A stretch of 64,000 nucleotides of DNA from Alphaproteobacteria bacterium (lineage in GTDB: Bacteria > Pseudomonadota > Alphaproteobacteria > CACIAM-22H2), in NCBI GenBank assembly GCA_017308135.1, contig JAFKFM010000008.1, forward strand, positions 558,001-622,000. Reading direction: 5' to 3'. Below the pieces are notes generated by a model. That model was not told the origin of the DNA and did not search any database. It worked only from the letters and a program-made list of their open reading frames with translations. A program made the position numbers and the translations under genes. This document shows positions 35,839-45,079 of the stretch, piece by piece. The first letter of the stretch is position 1, and every line of letters starts with the position of its first letter.

Positions 35839-36882
35839 GTGGAATTCCTGACCATCCCCGAGATCGTCAAGGCGGCGACCGCCAAACTGCCGCCGGCGCA
35901 TTGGCATTATCTGTCGGGCGGCGCCGACAGCGAAGCGACGCTGCGCCGCAATCGCGCGGCGCTCGAAGCGATCGGCTTCCGTCAACGCGTTTTGCGCGAC
36001 GTTTCGAAGATCGATTGCCGTGCCGATCTTTTCGGTCAGAACTGGCGCTTGCCGGTCGTGCTTGCCCCGATCGGCGGGCTCGCCCTCGTTGATCCGGAAG
36101 GTGGCCTCGCCGCGGCGAAAGCGGCCGAAGCGTTCGGTATCCTGCCCTTCGTCAGCGTGATGGGCTTTCCGGCACTCGAGGTTGTCGCCGCGAATACCCG
36201 CGTGCGGCCGGTGTTCCAGCTCTACGTGCGCGGCGATCGCGGCTGGGTCGCAGATATCGTCGCCCGCGCCCGCGCAGCGGGTTTCCGGGCGCTTTGCCTG
36301 ACCGTCGACACCGCACTCTATGGCCGGCGCGAGCGCGATCTCGAAGCGCGGTTCTCGCCCGCGTCGGCGATCGATCGGCCGGACGTCGCGCATCTTTTGG
36401 GTCGCGATGGCGACCTGCATCAAGCGGCCGTCGATTGGGACATGCTCGCCTATATCGTGTCGATCGCCGGGATGCCGGTCGTTCTGAAAGGCGTGATGGA
36501 CGCGGACGACGCGCGCCGCGCGGTCGACGCGGGCGTGCACACGATCTACGTCTCCAACCACGGCGGAAGGCAGCTGGACTTCGCGCCCGCGACGATCGAA
36601 GTGCTACCGGAGATCGCCGACGCCGTGCGCGGGCGGGCGCATCTGATCGTCGATGGCGGCGTGATGCGCGGCAGCGATGTCATCAAGGCAGTGGCGCACG
36701 GTGCAGACGCGGTCGGCCTTGGCAAGCTGCAAGCCTATGCGCTGGCGGCGGGCGGCGTGCCCGCTTTGATCCGTGCGCTGGAGATCCTGGAGATCGAAAT
36801 CCGCACGACGCTTGGATTGATCGGCATGACGTCTTTCGGCCAACTCTCGCCGGACGCGTTGCGTCCTTTACGTTTAATTTGA
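35839..36882 (+). CDS. FMN-dependent alpha-hydroxyacid dehydrogenase/oxidase (LldD/glycolate oxidase family)
   Basis: A 347-residue TIM-barrel flavoenzyme. The catalytic base and substrate arginine are H241 and R244 in SNHGGRQLD, and the FMN phosphate region IVDGGVMRGSDVIKA and GLGKLQAYALAAGG are conserved. It starts with GTG at 35839 (GTGGAATTC), seven bases after the TauD stop. It should oxidise an L-2-hydroxy acid to a keto acid, possibly the product of the TauD step. Confidence 0.91.
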   Translation: MEFLTIPEIVKAATAKLPPAHWHYLSGGADSEATLRRNRAALEAIGFRQRVLRDVSKIDCRADLFGQNWRLPVVLAPIGGLALVDPEGGLAAAKAAEAFGILPFVSVMGFPALEVVAANTRVRPVFQLYVRGDRGWVADIVARARAAGFRALCLTVDTALYGRRERDLEARFSPASAIDRPDVAHLLGRDGDLHQAAVDWDMLAYIVSIAGMPVVLKGVMDADDARRAVDAGVHTIYVSNHGGRQLDFAPATIEVLPEIADAVRGRAHLIVDGGVMRGSDVIKAVAHGADAVGLGKLQAYALAAGGVPALIRALEILEIEIRTTLGLIGMTSFGQLSPDALRPLRLI

Positions 36883-36944
36883 AATACTCAACATCTCCAA
36901 CTCGATCCTCACGCCAGAGGTCATTCTCTGAGTAGCGTCAAGAA

Positions 36945-37000
36945 CCAACAGTTCTCTTCTTCGTCGCCGATGGCACGCCATTTCGCGAAGGCCTATTTTT
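36945..37000 (-). repeat. Dispersed repeat, copy B
   Basis: Matches copy A at 31 of 36 core bases. Minus-strand reading gives FAKWRAIGDEEENCWFLTLL, the longest clean peptide of the three copies. Between A and B the five base changes in the twelve shared codons fall four times at the third codon position, two being silent and the others conservative, which looks like protein-coding constraint. Confidence 0.6.
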
Positions 37001-37042
37001 TCTCAATAAAATCAATAATAAGATCGGGGACGCCGAAGGTAT

Positions 37043-37077
37043 TTCCCCACACGTTCCCCCACATCTTCCCCACACGC
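37043..37077. repeat. Short tandem repeat, three units of about 12 bases
   Basis: TTCCCCACACG, TTCCCCCACATC and TTCCCCACACGC follow each other directly. On the minus strand they encode W-G-K/N units. Confidence 0.6.
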
Positions 37078-37110
37078 TTAACGCCACCAGCATATTCTTG
37101 TGAGAAAAGT

Positions 37111-37146
37111 TTCAGACACACCGGCACCTTCAGGCACACTGGCATC
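37111..37146. repeat. Tandem 18-base duplication
   Basis: TTCAGACACACCGGCACC is followed directly by TTCAGGCACACTGGCATC, agreeing at 15 of 18 positions. It abuts the stop codon of the 37146-37958 gene. Confidence 0.55.
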
Positions 37147-37958
37147 TAAGGCTTCTTCCAAAGCTCGTTCCACCGGTTTGCTTCTGCTTCGAATTCACTA
37201 GCTCGGGCCGTCAACTCCTTCTCAAGCTCTACTAGCGAATGCGCGCGCGTGAGCAACAGGTCTGACAACTCCGCTACAGTCAGCAGCGCCCGTATATAAC
37301 GAGCAACAACCAGATCAAATGAGGTGACGCTTAACGCCAAAGTCGTAGTGGCACCGAGAACCATTTTAATAGCGAACGAATCCGTTGGGTTTGCCTCCAG
37401 GCGAACTTGATCTTCGCCTGACTCGCGCAACTGTGCCCGAAAGCGATCCGCTAGTTCATCTAATTCCGCTCGGCGAATAGCAACCGACGTACTCAGTATG
37501 GCAATTTGTCCTAAAATAGACGTGTCAATGCGGCGAAAGAGCGACGATATCGAGCGCAGGCTGGATAGAGCATCTTTTAGTGAGCTTTTTTGTAAAGCGG
37601 CTAGTGCGGCCTGAAAGTTTGGACGCGCAACAATGCAAGTGCTTTCAATTGAGGTCGATAAAGCCTCAAGAACCTCACGAAGCACCATTTGTTTATCGGA
37701 TTTATCTTTCCTGAATTGCTCTCGAAGTACGTAGATCGCCACAAACGCAGCCGCAGCCGCGCCAACTAGCCCGATCGCTCCTCCGGCGATATTTCCCCAA
37801 AAGCCAATCCACGCCACACGATCTAAATCCGCAAGCTGACCGAGGATCGAAAGGAGTATTTGAGAGAATGCAATTAGGGTCAGAGTTAGAAGCAGCAATC
37901 CGAATGCGACCCGAAGGCTCATTGTCAGCGCTGTAGACCACGGTGGCTCTTTTTCCAT
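37146..37958 (-). CDS. Hypothetical membrane protein of an accessory patch
   Basis: A 270-residue protein that I do not recognise. Two N-terminal membrane helices are evident (FGLLLLTLTLIAFSQILLSI and IGFWGNIAGGAIGLVGAAAA), followed by a long helical, probably coiled-coil cytoplasmic part (LREQFRKDKSDKQMVLREV and later LVELEKELTARASEFEAEA). Codon use is clearly less GC-rich than in neighbouring blocks, which suggests acquisition. The layout resembles many small accessory membrane proteins of unknown role. Its start lies 48 bases beyond a GTTAGGC heptamer discussed as a possible cassette junction. Confidence 0.65.
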   Translation of the reverse strand: MEKEPPWSTALTMSLRVAFGLLLLTLTLIAFSQILLSILGQLADLDRVAWIGFWGNIAGGAIGLVGAAAAAFVAIYVLREQFRKDKSDKQMVLREVLEALSTSIESTCIVARPNFQAALAALQKSSLKDALSSLRSISSLFRRIDTSILGQIAILSTSVAIRRAELDELADRFRAQLRESGEDQVRLEANPTDSFAIKMVLGATTTLALSVTSFDLVVARYIRALLTVAELSDLLLTRAHSLVELEKELTARASEFEAEANRWNELWKKP

Positions 37959-38005
37959 CGGACAAACCTTTTCGACTTCAGTTGTTTGATGCGCGTACGC
38001 GAAGC

Positions 38006-38259
38006 GCCTAACGCATAGTCCGACGCTTCAACGTTCCCCCCGGTGCCCCCTTGCATCCAACACCCAGGTAAACCGCAAGCGTCACCCACCGGCCCTCTAG
38101 ACGCTTGCCTCACGCTGCGCCGCGCGTTGCCGCCTTGCGTCCACTCGGTCTGCGGCCGTCCCCGGTGCGATCAGGGATGGAGCCGCGCTCTTAATGCCGC
38201 AGCGCCTTCGCGCTGTACCCTTTGATGGCGAGTTGACCGAGCGGGCGCGAGTGTTAGGC
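38006..38259 (-). other. Possible cassette-type junction between two orphan genes
   Basis: On the minus strand GCCTAAC (38259-38253) contains the TAA stop of the upstream gene, and GTTAGGC (38012-38006) precedes the next gene start by 48 bases. These fit the R'' and R' core consensus of integron attC sites, and a perfect GC stem with a tetraloop (38200-38215) lies between. At 254 bases it is longer than usual attC sites and no integrase gene is present, so the call is tentative. Confidence 0.3.
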
Positions 38260-38484
38260 GGCCGTCACCTCCGTGCCAGCGCGCGCCGCCACGGGTAGCC
38301 CCTGGAGCCACACAATGCGGTCCCCGTGGCGCACCAGCACCGAGCCGTCCCACAGCGTGCGGGACTGCCCATGCTCCATCCCTTCCGCTTCAACGCAGTC
38401 GGTGGCGTGCGTCACAAACACCTCGGTCGCGTCATCAAGGGACACGATCAGGTCAGCCGATAGTTCGGATACGTCGATCTTCAT
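38254..38484 (-). CDS. Small hypothetical protein
   Basis: A 76-residue acidic soluble protein (MKIDVSELSADLIVSLDD, then VLVRHGDRIVWLQGLPVAA). GAAAGGTG lies five bases before the ATG, and the internal composition is protein-like, so it is probably real. No family is recognised. Its stop codon lies in a GCCTAAC heptamer. It stands alone in the accessory patch. Confidence 0.5.
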   Translation of the reverse strand: MKIDVSELSADLIVSLDDATEVFVTHATDCVEAEGMEHGQSRTLWDGSVLVRHGDRIVWLQGLPVAARAGTEVTAA

Positions 38485-39229
38485 TTCGCACCTTTCGGGT
38501 CGGTAGCCAGCAAGAGCGCGGGCACCGGAACGCTAGCGGTGGCGAGTCAACTGGAGCAAGAACTTTCCCGCCGGAGATTCCCGGCCGTGCGGGCGTGTTC
38601 ATAATCCCCCACCGCGCGGCGGGGCAGAAAAGTGAGTCAGATCAATGGGCCGCGTGTACCGAATTGCCCGTTCATAAAACAGTCCCTTTTCCGCCGCCTG
38701 GCACGCAGTCGGAGAACCGCGTTTCGGGAGCGAACGGCGGCTCGATGTCCCATACGCTTCCGCGACACGTTTTTATCTTCATCGAGATCCCGGCGCGCTT
38801 GCGCGAGCGATACCTCGCGCCCCTTCCTCGGCCGGAAGTTTCAGTTTAAAACTTTTACTTGAATTTGTTATCTGATTTTTCGTCACTCATCGGATTCCGT
38901 TTGATACCCGATAGCGCTCCGGGATCGCTCATCCGAAAGCGTTCCGATCGCCACTTCAAGTATCTCCATAGGGCGACTGTCAAATCCCAAGCATCTCTAG
39001 AATATTCTGCGATGGTCTTATCGACCGACAATAACGACGAACGCCGTATCCCAGTACGAGGCGGAGAAGATCAGCTAGCGATCAAATCCGATAAACTGTC
39101 GAAGCCGCGACATGTAAACACTCCAATCCGAGACATCAGCATTGAAACTATCGCAGAGCATCATTCTGCCAGTTCCGCTTGTTCAATATGCTATTGTGAT
39201 TAAACACATCGTCGGGGGCAGCTTCGAAT
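38485..39229. other. Long non-coding stretch upstream of the signalling block
   Basis: About 745 bases without a convincing gene. Frames at 38595, 38632 and 38859 on the plus strand have no recognisable content, and the last needs a TTG start. The left part is GC-rich and the right part AT-richer. No repeat copy or clear promoter was identified. Confidence 0.5.
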
Positions 39230-39604
39230 ATGGCCAGGATCGTTCTTATCGACGATGACCAACTTGTAAGGGAGACACTTCGTTTGGCCCTAACAAGAGC
39301 AGGGCACGAGGTTTTCGTGTCCGCAAATGGCACGCATATCGAAGGGCATCTTTTTCATAACTCACCCGACGTCGTCGTGACCGATCTGTTGATGCCCGAA
39401 ACCGATGGACTTGAAACGATACGCAGAATTCGGAAGAACAACGCGAAAGTGAAAGTCGTCGCGATATCCGGCGGCGGACGCCTCAAGAATCTAGACTTGC
39501 TGACTTTCGCGAAAAGCTTCGGTGCCGATGCGGCACTCGCCAAACCATTCCTGCCGGGCGAACTTACGGATCTTATCGGCAAACTCATTCATCCGGAGGG
39601 CTGA
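39230..39604 (+). CDS. Single-domain response regulator (CheY-like receiver)
   Basis: A 124-residue receiver with no output domain. The acidic pocket is D8-D10 (LIDDDQ), the phospho-acceptor is D52 (VVTDLLMPETDG), and K105 is conserved (LAKPF). It should act by protein contact or as a phosphorelay intermediate. The degenerate GGDEF/EAL-like gene starts four bases after its stop, making the pair an operon. Confidence 0.92.
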   Translation: MARIVLIDDDQLVRETLRLALTRAGHEVFVSANGTHIEGHLFHNSPDVVVTDLLMPETDGLETIRRIRKNNAKVKVVAISGGGRLKNLDLLTFAKSFGADAALAKPFLPGELTDLIGKLIHPEG

Positions 39605-39608
39605 TCGG

Positions 39609-41000
39609 ATGAATGGCGGACTCCTGCAAAGTTTGAAACGCGTGCTGGGATTCCGAACTGACTCTCATTCACAGAATGCGGCGCAGGAACAGCCTTCACT
39701 CCAGAAAGAAAACGCATCATCCAATCCGGCCCTGGGGGCTGATTTTCTCAAGCGCCTTAACCAAATTCATGGCGAACAGCGCAGTATCCTATCGGGCAAA
39801 ATTCAGCTTGTTGGTCTCGAAAAAATACGCGATCGCCTTGGACCCGATTGGCCGCGAAACGCCGAAAAAGCGCAAGTTATCGCCAATCACTGCATTCGAA
39901 GGTCGCTTTCCGCCGACGATATCTATGTCCGTTACGATGAATTGCGGTTTTTGATCGTCTTCGCCAATCTCAGCCGCGAGCAGGCTCAGGTAAAGTGTCT
40001 GCGGATCGCGGAGGAAATCGGGCAACGGCTTTTGGGTGAGGATTTCGACGCGTCGGCGACGCAAGTCGAAACAGGTGTTTTCGAGAGCGACGGCTCGCTC
40101 GTTTTTTCGGCTTTGAACAAGTCGGATCTGATTTCCCGCCTCGAGGGCGCCGGCGCTCCATCGAGCGCAAGCACGTCCGAGCCCTCGACGACGGCGCAAA
40201 CACAACCCGCGCCCCCGCTTCCCCAACCGCCAACCCCGGACTTTTCGATAGCTCGAATCGATAAGGCGAAAGCGCTTTCCCTGATCCGCATCGACTATCG
40301 GCCGATGTGGAGCTTGAAACAGAAAGCCATCACCACCTACTTCGCGTCGACGACGGCGGTCAGCGTGTTTGGAAGGAGCCTTCGGGACGACGAAGTCCGC
40401 CAAGAATTTGCGAGCGTCGTCAGCACGCTCGAGTTCGATTCGTTCGTCACGCGTAGCGCGCTGTCGGGTTTGACGGAGGCGCTGTCGCATGGATCGAGAA
40501 TGATGCTGTGCTGGTCGATTGATTTCGAGACGATCGCCACCCGCCAAACCCGTCACGATTACCTGGCGATCTGCCAAGAGATTCCAGAGCCGATTCGCAA
40601 GCTGTTGATACTCGAAATAAATCATCTTCCGATCGGCGTGCCGCAAAGCCGCTTGGTCGAGGTCATCATCAATCTGCGGACATATTGCCGCGCGATTTTC
40701 ATTCGCGTTCCGCCGGATTTCCGCAGATGCGCCGCGATCGCCGCAAGCGGCGCCTTCGCGGCGGGATTTTCATTGAACACCGGCGGGACCGAAGAAGAAA
40801 AAATCCGGCACATAAATGAATTTGCCGAACAATGCACAAAGTTCGGCCTGAGGAGCTATATCCGCGGCGTGCCAAGTCGCGCACAGGTGCTTGCGGCTTT
40901 GGCCGCCGGCATCGACTATATCGACGGGCCCGCGGTCGCGAAGCCATCCGAGCTTCCCGGCGCGATGCGCCGCTTCGAGATCGACGAGATATATCGCTAG
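39609..41000 (+). CDS. Degenerate GGDEF/EAL-like protein
   Basis: A 463-residue cytosolic protein. Residues about 55-150 resemble a diguanylate-cyclase fold, but the GGDEF loop is replaced by RYDEL (about 108-112). A proline-rich linker (about 190-210) leads to a C-terminal EAL-like barrel (KLLILEINHLPIG, GIDYIDGPAVAKP) that lacks an EAL motif. Neither active site seems functional, so it may bind a nucleotide or a partner. The ATG at 39609 has GGAGG nine bases upstream; the same frame continues back into the receiver gene. It is paired with the receiver at 39230. Confidence 0.65.
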   Translation: MNGGLLQSLKRVLGFRTDSHSQNAAQEQPSLQKENASSNPALGADFLKRLNQIHGEQRSILSGKIQLVGLEKIRDRLGPDWPRNAEKAQVIANHCIRRSLSADDIYVRYDELRFLIVFANLSREQAQVKCLRIAEEIGQRLLGEDFDASATQVETGVFESDGSLVFSALNKSDLISRLEGAGAPSSASTSEPSTTAQTQPAPPLPQPPTPDFSIARIDKAKALSLIRIDYRPMWSLKQKAITTYFASTTAVSVFGRSLRDDEVRQEFASVVSTLEFDSFVTRSALSGLTEALSHGSRMMLCWSIDFETIATRQTRHDYLAICQEIPEPIRKLLILEINHLPIGVPQSRLVEVIINLRTYCRAIFIRVPPDFRRCAAIAASGAFAAGFSLNTGGTEEEKIRHINEFAEQCTKFGLRSYIRGVPSRAQVLAALAAGIDYIDGPAVAKPSELPGAMRRFEIDEIYR

Positions 41001-41140
41001 CGAGCCTGGGCGCTTGACGCTTAAGGCTTTTACGTATCCGTCGCCGCAACGGCCGTTCATCTCCGCCGATGGACATCGTCGAGGGGACGCAAGTGATATC
41101 CGGACGAAGATTGAAGTTCTGATCAAGCCGGCGATATGGC

Positions 41141-41161
41141 CTCCGGCGGATACGACCGGAG
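41141..41161. terminator. Hairpin between convergent signalling genes
   Basis: CTCCGG (41141-41146) and CCGGAG (41156-41161) can pair around a 9-base loop directly after the stop of the leftward kinase. There is no T-run, so termination is uncertain. Confidence 0.3.
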
Positions 41162-44100
41162 CTAAGAGTCCAGGACCTTTCTGACTTTCGTCGCCAATTG
41201 ATCGCGCCGATATGGCTTGCTCAACAACTCGACGCCTGAGTCCAACCTGCCGTTATGGACGATGGAATTCTCCGTATAACCCGAAGTGAAAAGAACTTTA
41301 AGATCGGGCCGGCGTTTTTTTGCCGCTTCGGCAAGGTCTCGTCCCCCCATCTGCCCCGGCATGACGACATCCGTAAAAATAAGATCGATCATTTCATTCT
41401 TCTCGATTTGGGCAAGGGCATCGGCGCCGTTCTCAGCTTCCAATACGTCATATCCCAAATTTTTGAGCGAACTTACGACGTGCTTCCGGACAAGCGGATC
41501 GTCCTCAACGACGAGTATCGTCTCCCGGCCTCTCGGCACACGCTTGCTCCGAGATTCGGACTCCATGTCTTGGGCCGGCGCATCGACGCGCGGAAAATAG
41601 AGCTTGAACGTGCTTCCTACGCCGACCTCCGAGTAGACCTTGATGTGACCGCCGGATTGCTTGACGAAACCGTACACCATGCTCAGGCCCAAACCGGACC
41701 CGCGCCCGACTTCCTTCGTCGTGAAAAACGGTTCGAAGACCCGATCGATTATTTCGGGAGGCATGCCGGTGCCCGTATCGCTCACCGCGACCATAACATA
41801 ATGACCTGGCTCGACGTCGCGCTCCCGCGCGCCATACTCATCGTCCAGTATGGCGTTCATCACTTCGATCGTTATATGTCCGCCGCGCGGCATCGCATCG
41901 CGCGCATTGATGGCCAGGTTAAGGATCGCCGTCTCGAGCTGCCCCGGATCGACTTCCGCGCGCAACGGCCCGACGACTTCCGGAAACACGATCACGACGC
42001 TCTCCGGCAAGGTTCGCCGCAGAAGCGTTTCCATGTTCCGCACCACGACGCCTAGGTCAATCACCTTTGGACTTAAAGCTTGTTGCCGTGAAAACGCCAG
42101 CAATCGGCTCGTCAACTCCGCACCTCGTGCGGCGGCGGTAAGCGTCATTTCGGCGAGCTGCTTGAGTTGCGGTTTGTCGGTCAACTCTTCGCGCAAGAAC
42201 TCGCTGTTCCCTAGAATGACCGTCAAAAGATTGTTGAAATCATGCGCGATACCGCCGGTCAACTGCCCGACGGCTTCGAGTTTCTGCGCTTGCCGAAGCC
42301 GGTCTTCCGTTTCCCGATGCTGGGAGATGTCGATCATACTGCCGAGCATTCTGGTCGCCCGGCCTTGCGCATCGCGGATCGTGAACGCGCGATCGATGAC
42401 GGTCAGCGTGCGTCCGTCGGAATGCAAGAAGCGATACTCGTCTTTCCAAAAGCTCTCCGAGCCGGAAATGAAACGCGCGACGTCGCCGAGTATCCGATCC
42501 TTATCCTCCGGATGTATGAACTCCGACCAGGCGGAGGACGTGCGGGAAACATCCTCCGGGCTTCGCCCGAAGACGGTACGCAAGTTGTCGTTCCACCACA
42601 GTTCGTCCGTCTCCAAATTCCAATCCCAGACGACGTCGTTGGTCGCGCGCGCGAGCAGCCGAAAGCGCTCCTCCGTATCGCGCAGGGCTTTCTCCGCGCG
42701 ACGGCGCTCCGTCACATCGCGCTCGACGGCGACCCAATGCGTGAACCAGCCGGTGGGATCGGCGACCGGAACGATGTCCAGCTCCAACCAAAACTCCTCG
42801 CCGGATTTCGTATAGTTGATCAGCTCTCCGCGAACCGGCTCCCACCGTTCCAGGGAGCGGCGTATGCGATCGAGCTCGCTGCGCTGGGTGTTCGGACCCT
42901 GTAGAATGCGCGGAGTACGGCCCAGAACCTCCTCTCTGGCGTAACCGGTACGGCGTTCGAAAGCATCGTTGACGTAAATGATCTTCGGGCCGGATGGCCC
43001 GTCGATCGGCTCCGCCTCCGTGATCATCAGGATATCGGTCTGGCGGGCGACGGCGGCTTCCAGTAGCCGAAGCTGTTCGTCGTTCGCCCGCTGAATCGTG
43101 ATATCGCGGAAGTAAACGGCAAGGCCGTCCGGTGTGGGATAAGCGCTCACGTCGAACCACTTCCCGAGCGGGTCGAAAAATTCCTGAAATTGAACCGTTT
43201 CGGCGTGATCGACCGCAAATCGGTAATTCAATTCGAATTTGCTGCCCACCGCTTCGGGAAATTCCTGCCAAACATTCTTCGACAGGAGACTTCTACGATC
43301 TCGCATCAACAACTGCTCGGCCTTCTCGTTGAGAAAGTCGAAGTTCCAATTGTCGTCGAGCAAGATGAAGGCGTCGCTGATGTGATCGAGGGTCTGCGTT
43401 AGCTTGATCGACAAGGCGCTCGCCGCATCCCGCGCCGCGATCAGGTCCGAGATATCCTGAAACGCGCCTTGCAGCGCCACGACGCTTCCATCGTCCGCCC
43501 GCACCGCCTCCCCTATCGCGCGGACCCAAATTTTCTTTCCTTTGGCGGTCACGATTTGCAAAATCTCGTCGAACGGCGCGCCATTCTCCACGCAGAGACT
43601 GACCGCTTTTCTGATTCGCTCCCGATGCTCGGGCACATAGAATTCGATGCCCTGCTCGACGGACGGCGAGAAGCCGACGGGCTTTTCGTGGATCGCCGCG
43701 GTTTCCGCGCTCCACTCGATCGAGTTTTCCTTGAGGTCGAAGCTCCAACTCCCGAGTTTCGCGATCTCGCCCGCCATCGCCTGGAGCCGCGTGGCTTTGG
43801 CGAGTTTCTGATCGATTTCGACAAAACGGGTAATGTCCTGCACGACGCCGATAACCAAGTCTTGATCTTCGACCCGCTGGCGTACGCCGACTCCCCTAAC
43901 ATGGACAACGCCGCCGTCGGGCCTGATCATTCGATGTTGAAACTCGAGATGCGGCAGTTCTTTCTGAATGAACTCGCCGTACTTCGCCAGCATGGTCTGA
44001 CGATCGTCCGGATGAACCAGCGCCACATAGTCGGCAAATTTCGTTCGGCGGCGATCTTGGCGGACGCCATAGATATCAAATACCTTCCCCGACCAACTCA

Positions 44101-45079
44101 AGGCGCCATCTCCAAGCCGGAGCTCCCATGTCCCCATGTCCATGAGTTTTTCCGCCGTGAGAATTCGCGCTTCTTGCCGCTGCAGCGCCGCTAACGTGAC
44201 GCTCATCTCCCTGAAAAGAAGGTCCCGATCCGCATCGATGCCGTCGAGATTCCGGCCGGATTTGAGCACGCTCGTGACGTCTTCAACACGATGCACGATA
44301 AAGACGACGACGCCATTCTCATCGAGAATCGGCTTGTTCCGCGGAAGCCAAAATCGCTCTTCGAATTCTCCGCCTGACCGCCTGATCGGATAGCGCTGCA
44401 CCGGCATTACATCCGTAACGCCCAGCGTTTCCGCCCGCTTCAGCGAGACCGCGAGATTCACGGCCCCGGTCGCTTCGGAATCTGCCGGATCATCGGGAAA
44501 GATATCGAAAACCCTTCGCCCCACTAAGCTTTGACGCTTCTGCATGACCGATTGCGCGTATGCATCCGTCGCCGCAACGATCCTGTAATCGTTCGGCGTC
44601 AATACCAGCATCTTTTCGGGAAGCGCATCGAACAGCATCGCAAGATGCTCTCGCGATAACGTGATCTCCTTCCGCAAGGCCGCGACTTGCTCTTTTAATT
44701 CGGAAGATTCGGAGCTTATTTTGATTTCCTGCGTCACGTCCCGAACGCTTGCAGCGATCGCCTCGATTCCGTCGAGCATGACGCGGTGCCAATGAAAAGA
44801 GGCGGCCACGCGATCCCCCGATCGCTTGACGATCGTCCATACGCCGGCATCTCCCGCGATACCCTTGAAATTTCGGATCGCCTCTTTGAGGCGCTCATGT
44901 TCGGAACGGAGGCGAATATCCGCAATTGTCATGCGCGCCAACGCTTCGGCATCATGGCCGAGCCATGACTGTGCGGCACGATTGGCCTGCAAGATCTTCA
45001 ATGTCGCTGGCGAAAAAATCCAAACCGGATTCGACAGGACATCGAATGCTTCGGCCGATTCTCTTTTGAGATTGATCAT
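41162..45079 (-). CDS. Multi-PAS hybrid sensor histidine kinase
   Basis: A 1305-residue cytoplasmic kinase with no membrane segment. About seven PAS-type sensor units occupy residues 8-925, including three of the PAS_3 type (HPDD near 357, HPED near 856). The one at about 690-790 has a LOV-like GRTPRILQGP but no photoactive cysteine. The dimerisation site is H946 (IAHDFNNLLT), the N-box is near 1058 (NLAINARDAM), and the ATP lid contains GSGLGLSMVYG. A C-terminal receiver has D1237 and K1288. Repeated PAS units suggest several redox or ligand inputs. It shares its last 380 residues' architecture with the kinase at 45345-47786. Confidence 0.93.
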   Translation of the reverse strand: MINLKRESAEAFDVLSNPVWIFSPATLKILQANRAAQSWLGHDAEALARMTIADIRLRSEHERLKEAIRNFKGIAGDAGVWTIVKRSGDRVAASFHWHRVMLDGIEAIAASVRDVTQEIKISSESSELKEQVAALRKEITLSREHLAMLFDALPEKMLVLTPNDYRIVAATDAYAQSVMQKRQSLVGRRVFDIFPDDPADSEATGAVNLAVSLKRAETLGVTDVMPVQRYPIRRSGGEFEERFWLPRNKPILDENGVVVFIVHRVEDVTSVLKSGRNLDGIDADRDLLFREMSVTLAALQRQEARILTAEKLMDMGTWELRLGDGALSWSGKVFDIYGVRQDRRRTKFADYVALVHPDDRQTMLAKYGEFIQKELPHLEFQHRMIRPDGGVVHVRGVGVRQRVEDQDLVIGVVQDITRFVEIDQKLAKATRLQAMAGEIAKLGSWSFDLKENSIEWSAETAAIHEKPVGFSPSVEQGIEFYVPEHRERIRKAVSLCVENGAPFDEILQIVTAKGKKIWVRAIGEAVRADDGSVVALQGAFQDISDLIAARDAASALSIKLTQTLDHISDAFILLDDNWNFDFLNEKAEQLLMRDRRSLLSKNVWQEFPEAVGSKFELNYRFAVDHAETVQFQEFFDPLGKWFDVSAYPTPDGLAVYFRDITIQRANDEQLRLLEAAVARQTDILMITEAEPIDGPSGPKIIYVNDAFERRTGYAREEVLGRTPRILQGPNTQRSELDRIRRSLERWEPVRGELINYTKSGEEFWLELDIVPVADPTGWFTHWVAVERDVTERRRAEKALRDTEERFRLLARATNDVVWDWNLETDELWWNDNLRTVFGRSPEDVSRTSSAWSEFIHPEDKDRILGDVARFISGSESFWKDEYRFLHSDGRTLTVIDRAFTIRDAQGRATRMLGSMIDISQHRETEDRLRQAQKLEAVGQLTGGIAHDFNNLLTVILGNSEFLREELTDKPQLKQLAEMTLTAAARGAELTSRLLAFSRQQALSPKVIDLGVVVRNMETLLRRTLPESVVIVFPEVVGPLRAEVDPGQLETAILNLAINARDAMPRGGHITIEVMNAILDDEYGARERDVEPGHYVMVAVSDTGTGMPPEIIDRVFEPFFTTKEVGRGSGLGLSMVYGFVKQSGGHIKVYSEVGVGSTFKLYFPRVDAPAQDMESESRSKRVPRGRETILVVEDDPLVRKHVVSSLKNLGYDVLEAENGADALAQIEKNEMIDLIFTDVVMPGQMGGRDLAEAAKKRRPDLKVLFTSGYTENSIVHNGRLDSGVELLSKPYRRDQLATKVRKVLDS

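Larger units (their letters stand above)
36883..37145. other. Intergenic patch with repeat copy B and two tandem repeats
   Basis: The region holds dispersed-repeat copy B (36945-37000), three 11-12-base units of TTCCCCACACG type (37043-37077) and a two-unit 18-base tandem repeat (37111-37146). On the minus strand a frame starting near 37068 and rich in W-G-N units ends at a TAG immediately before copy B. No intact gene is supported. Confidence 0.5.

Noticed and set aside
38859..39203. A 114-codon plus-strand frame before the response regulator
   Set aside because: It needs a TTG start, has no ribosome site and no recognisable features.
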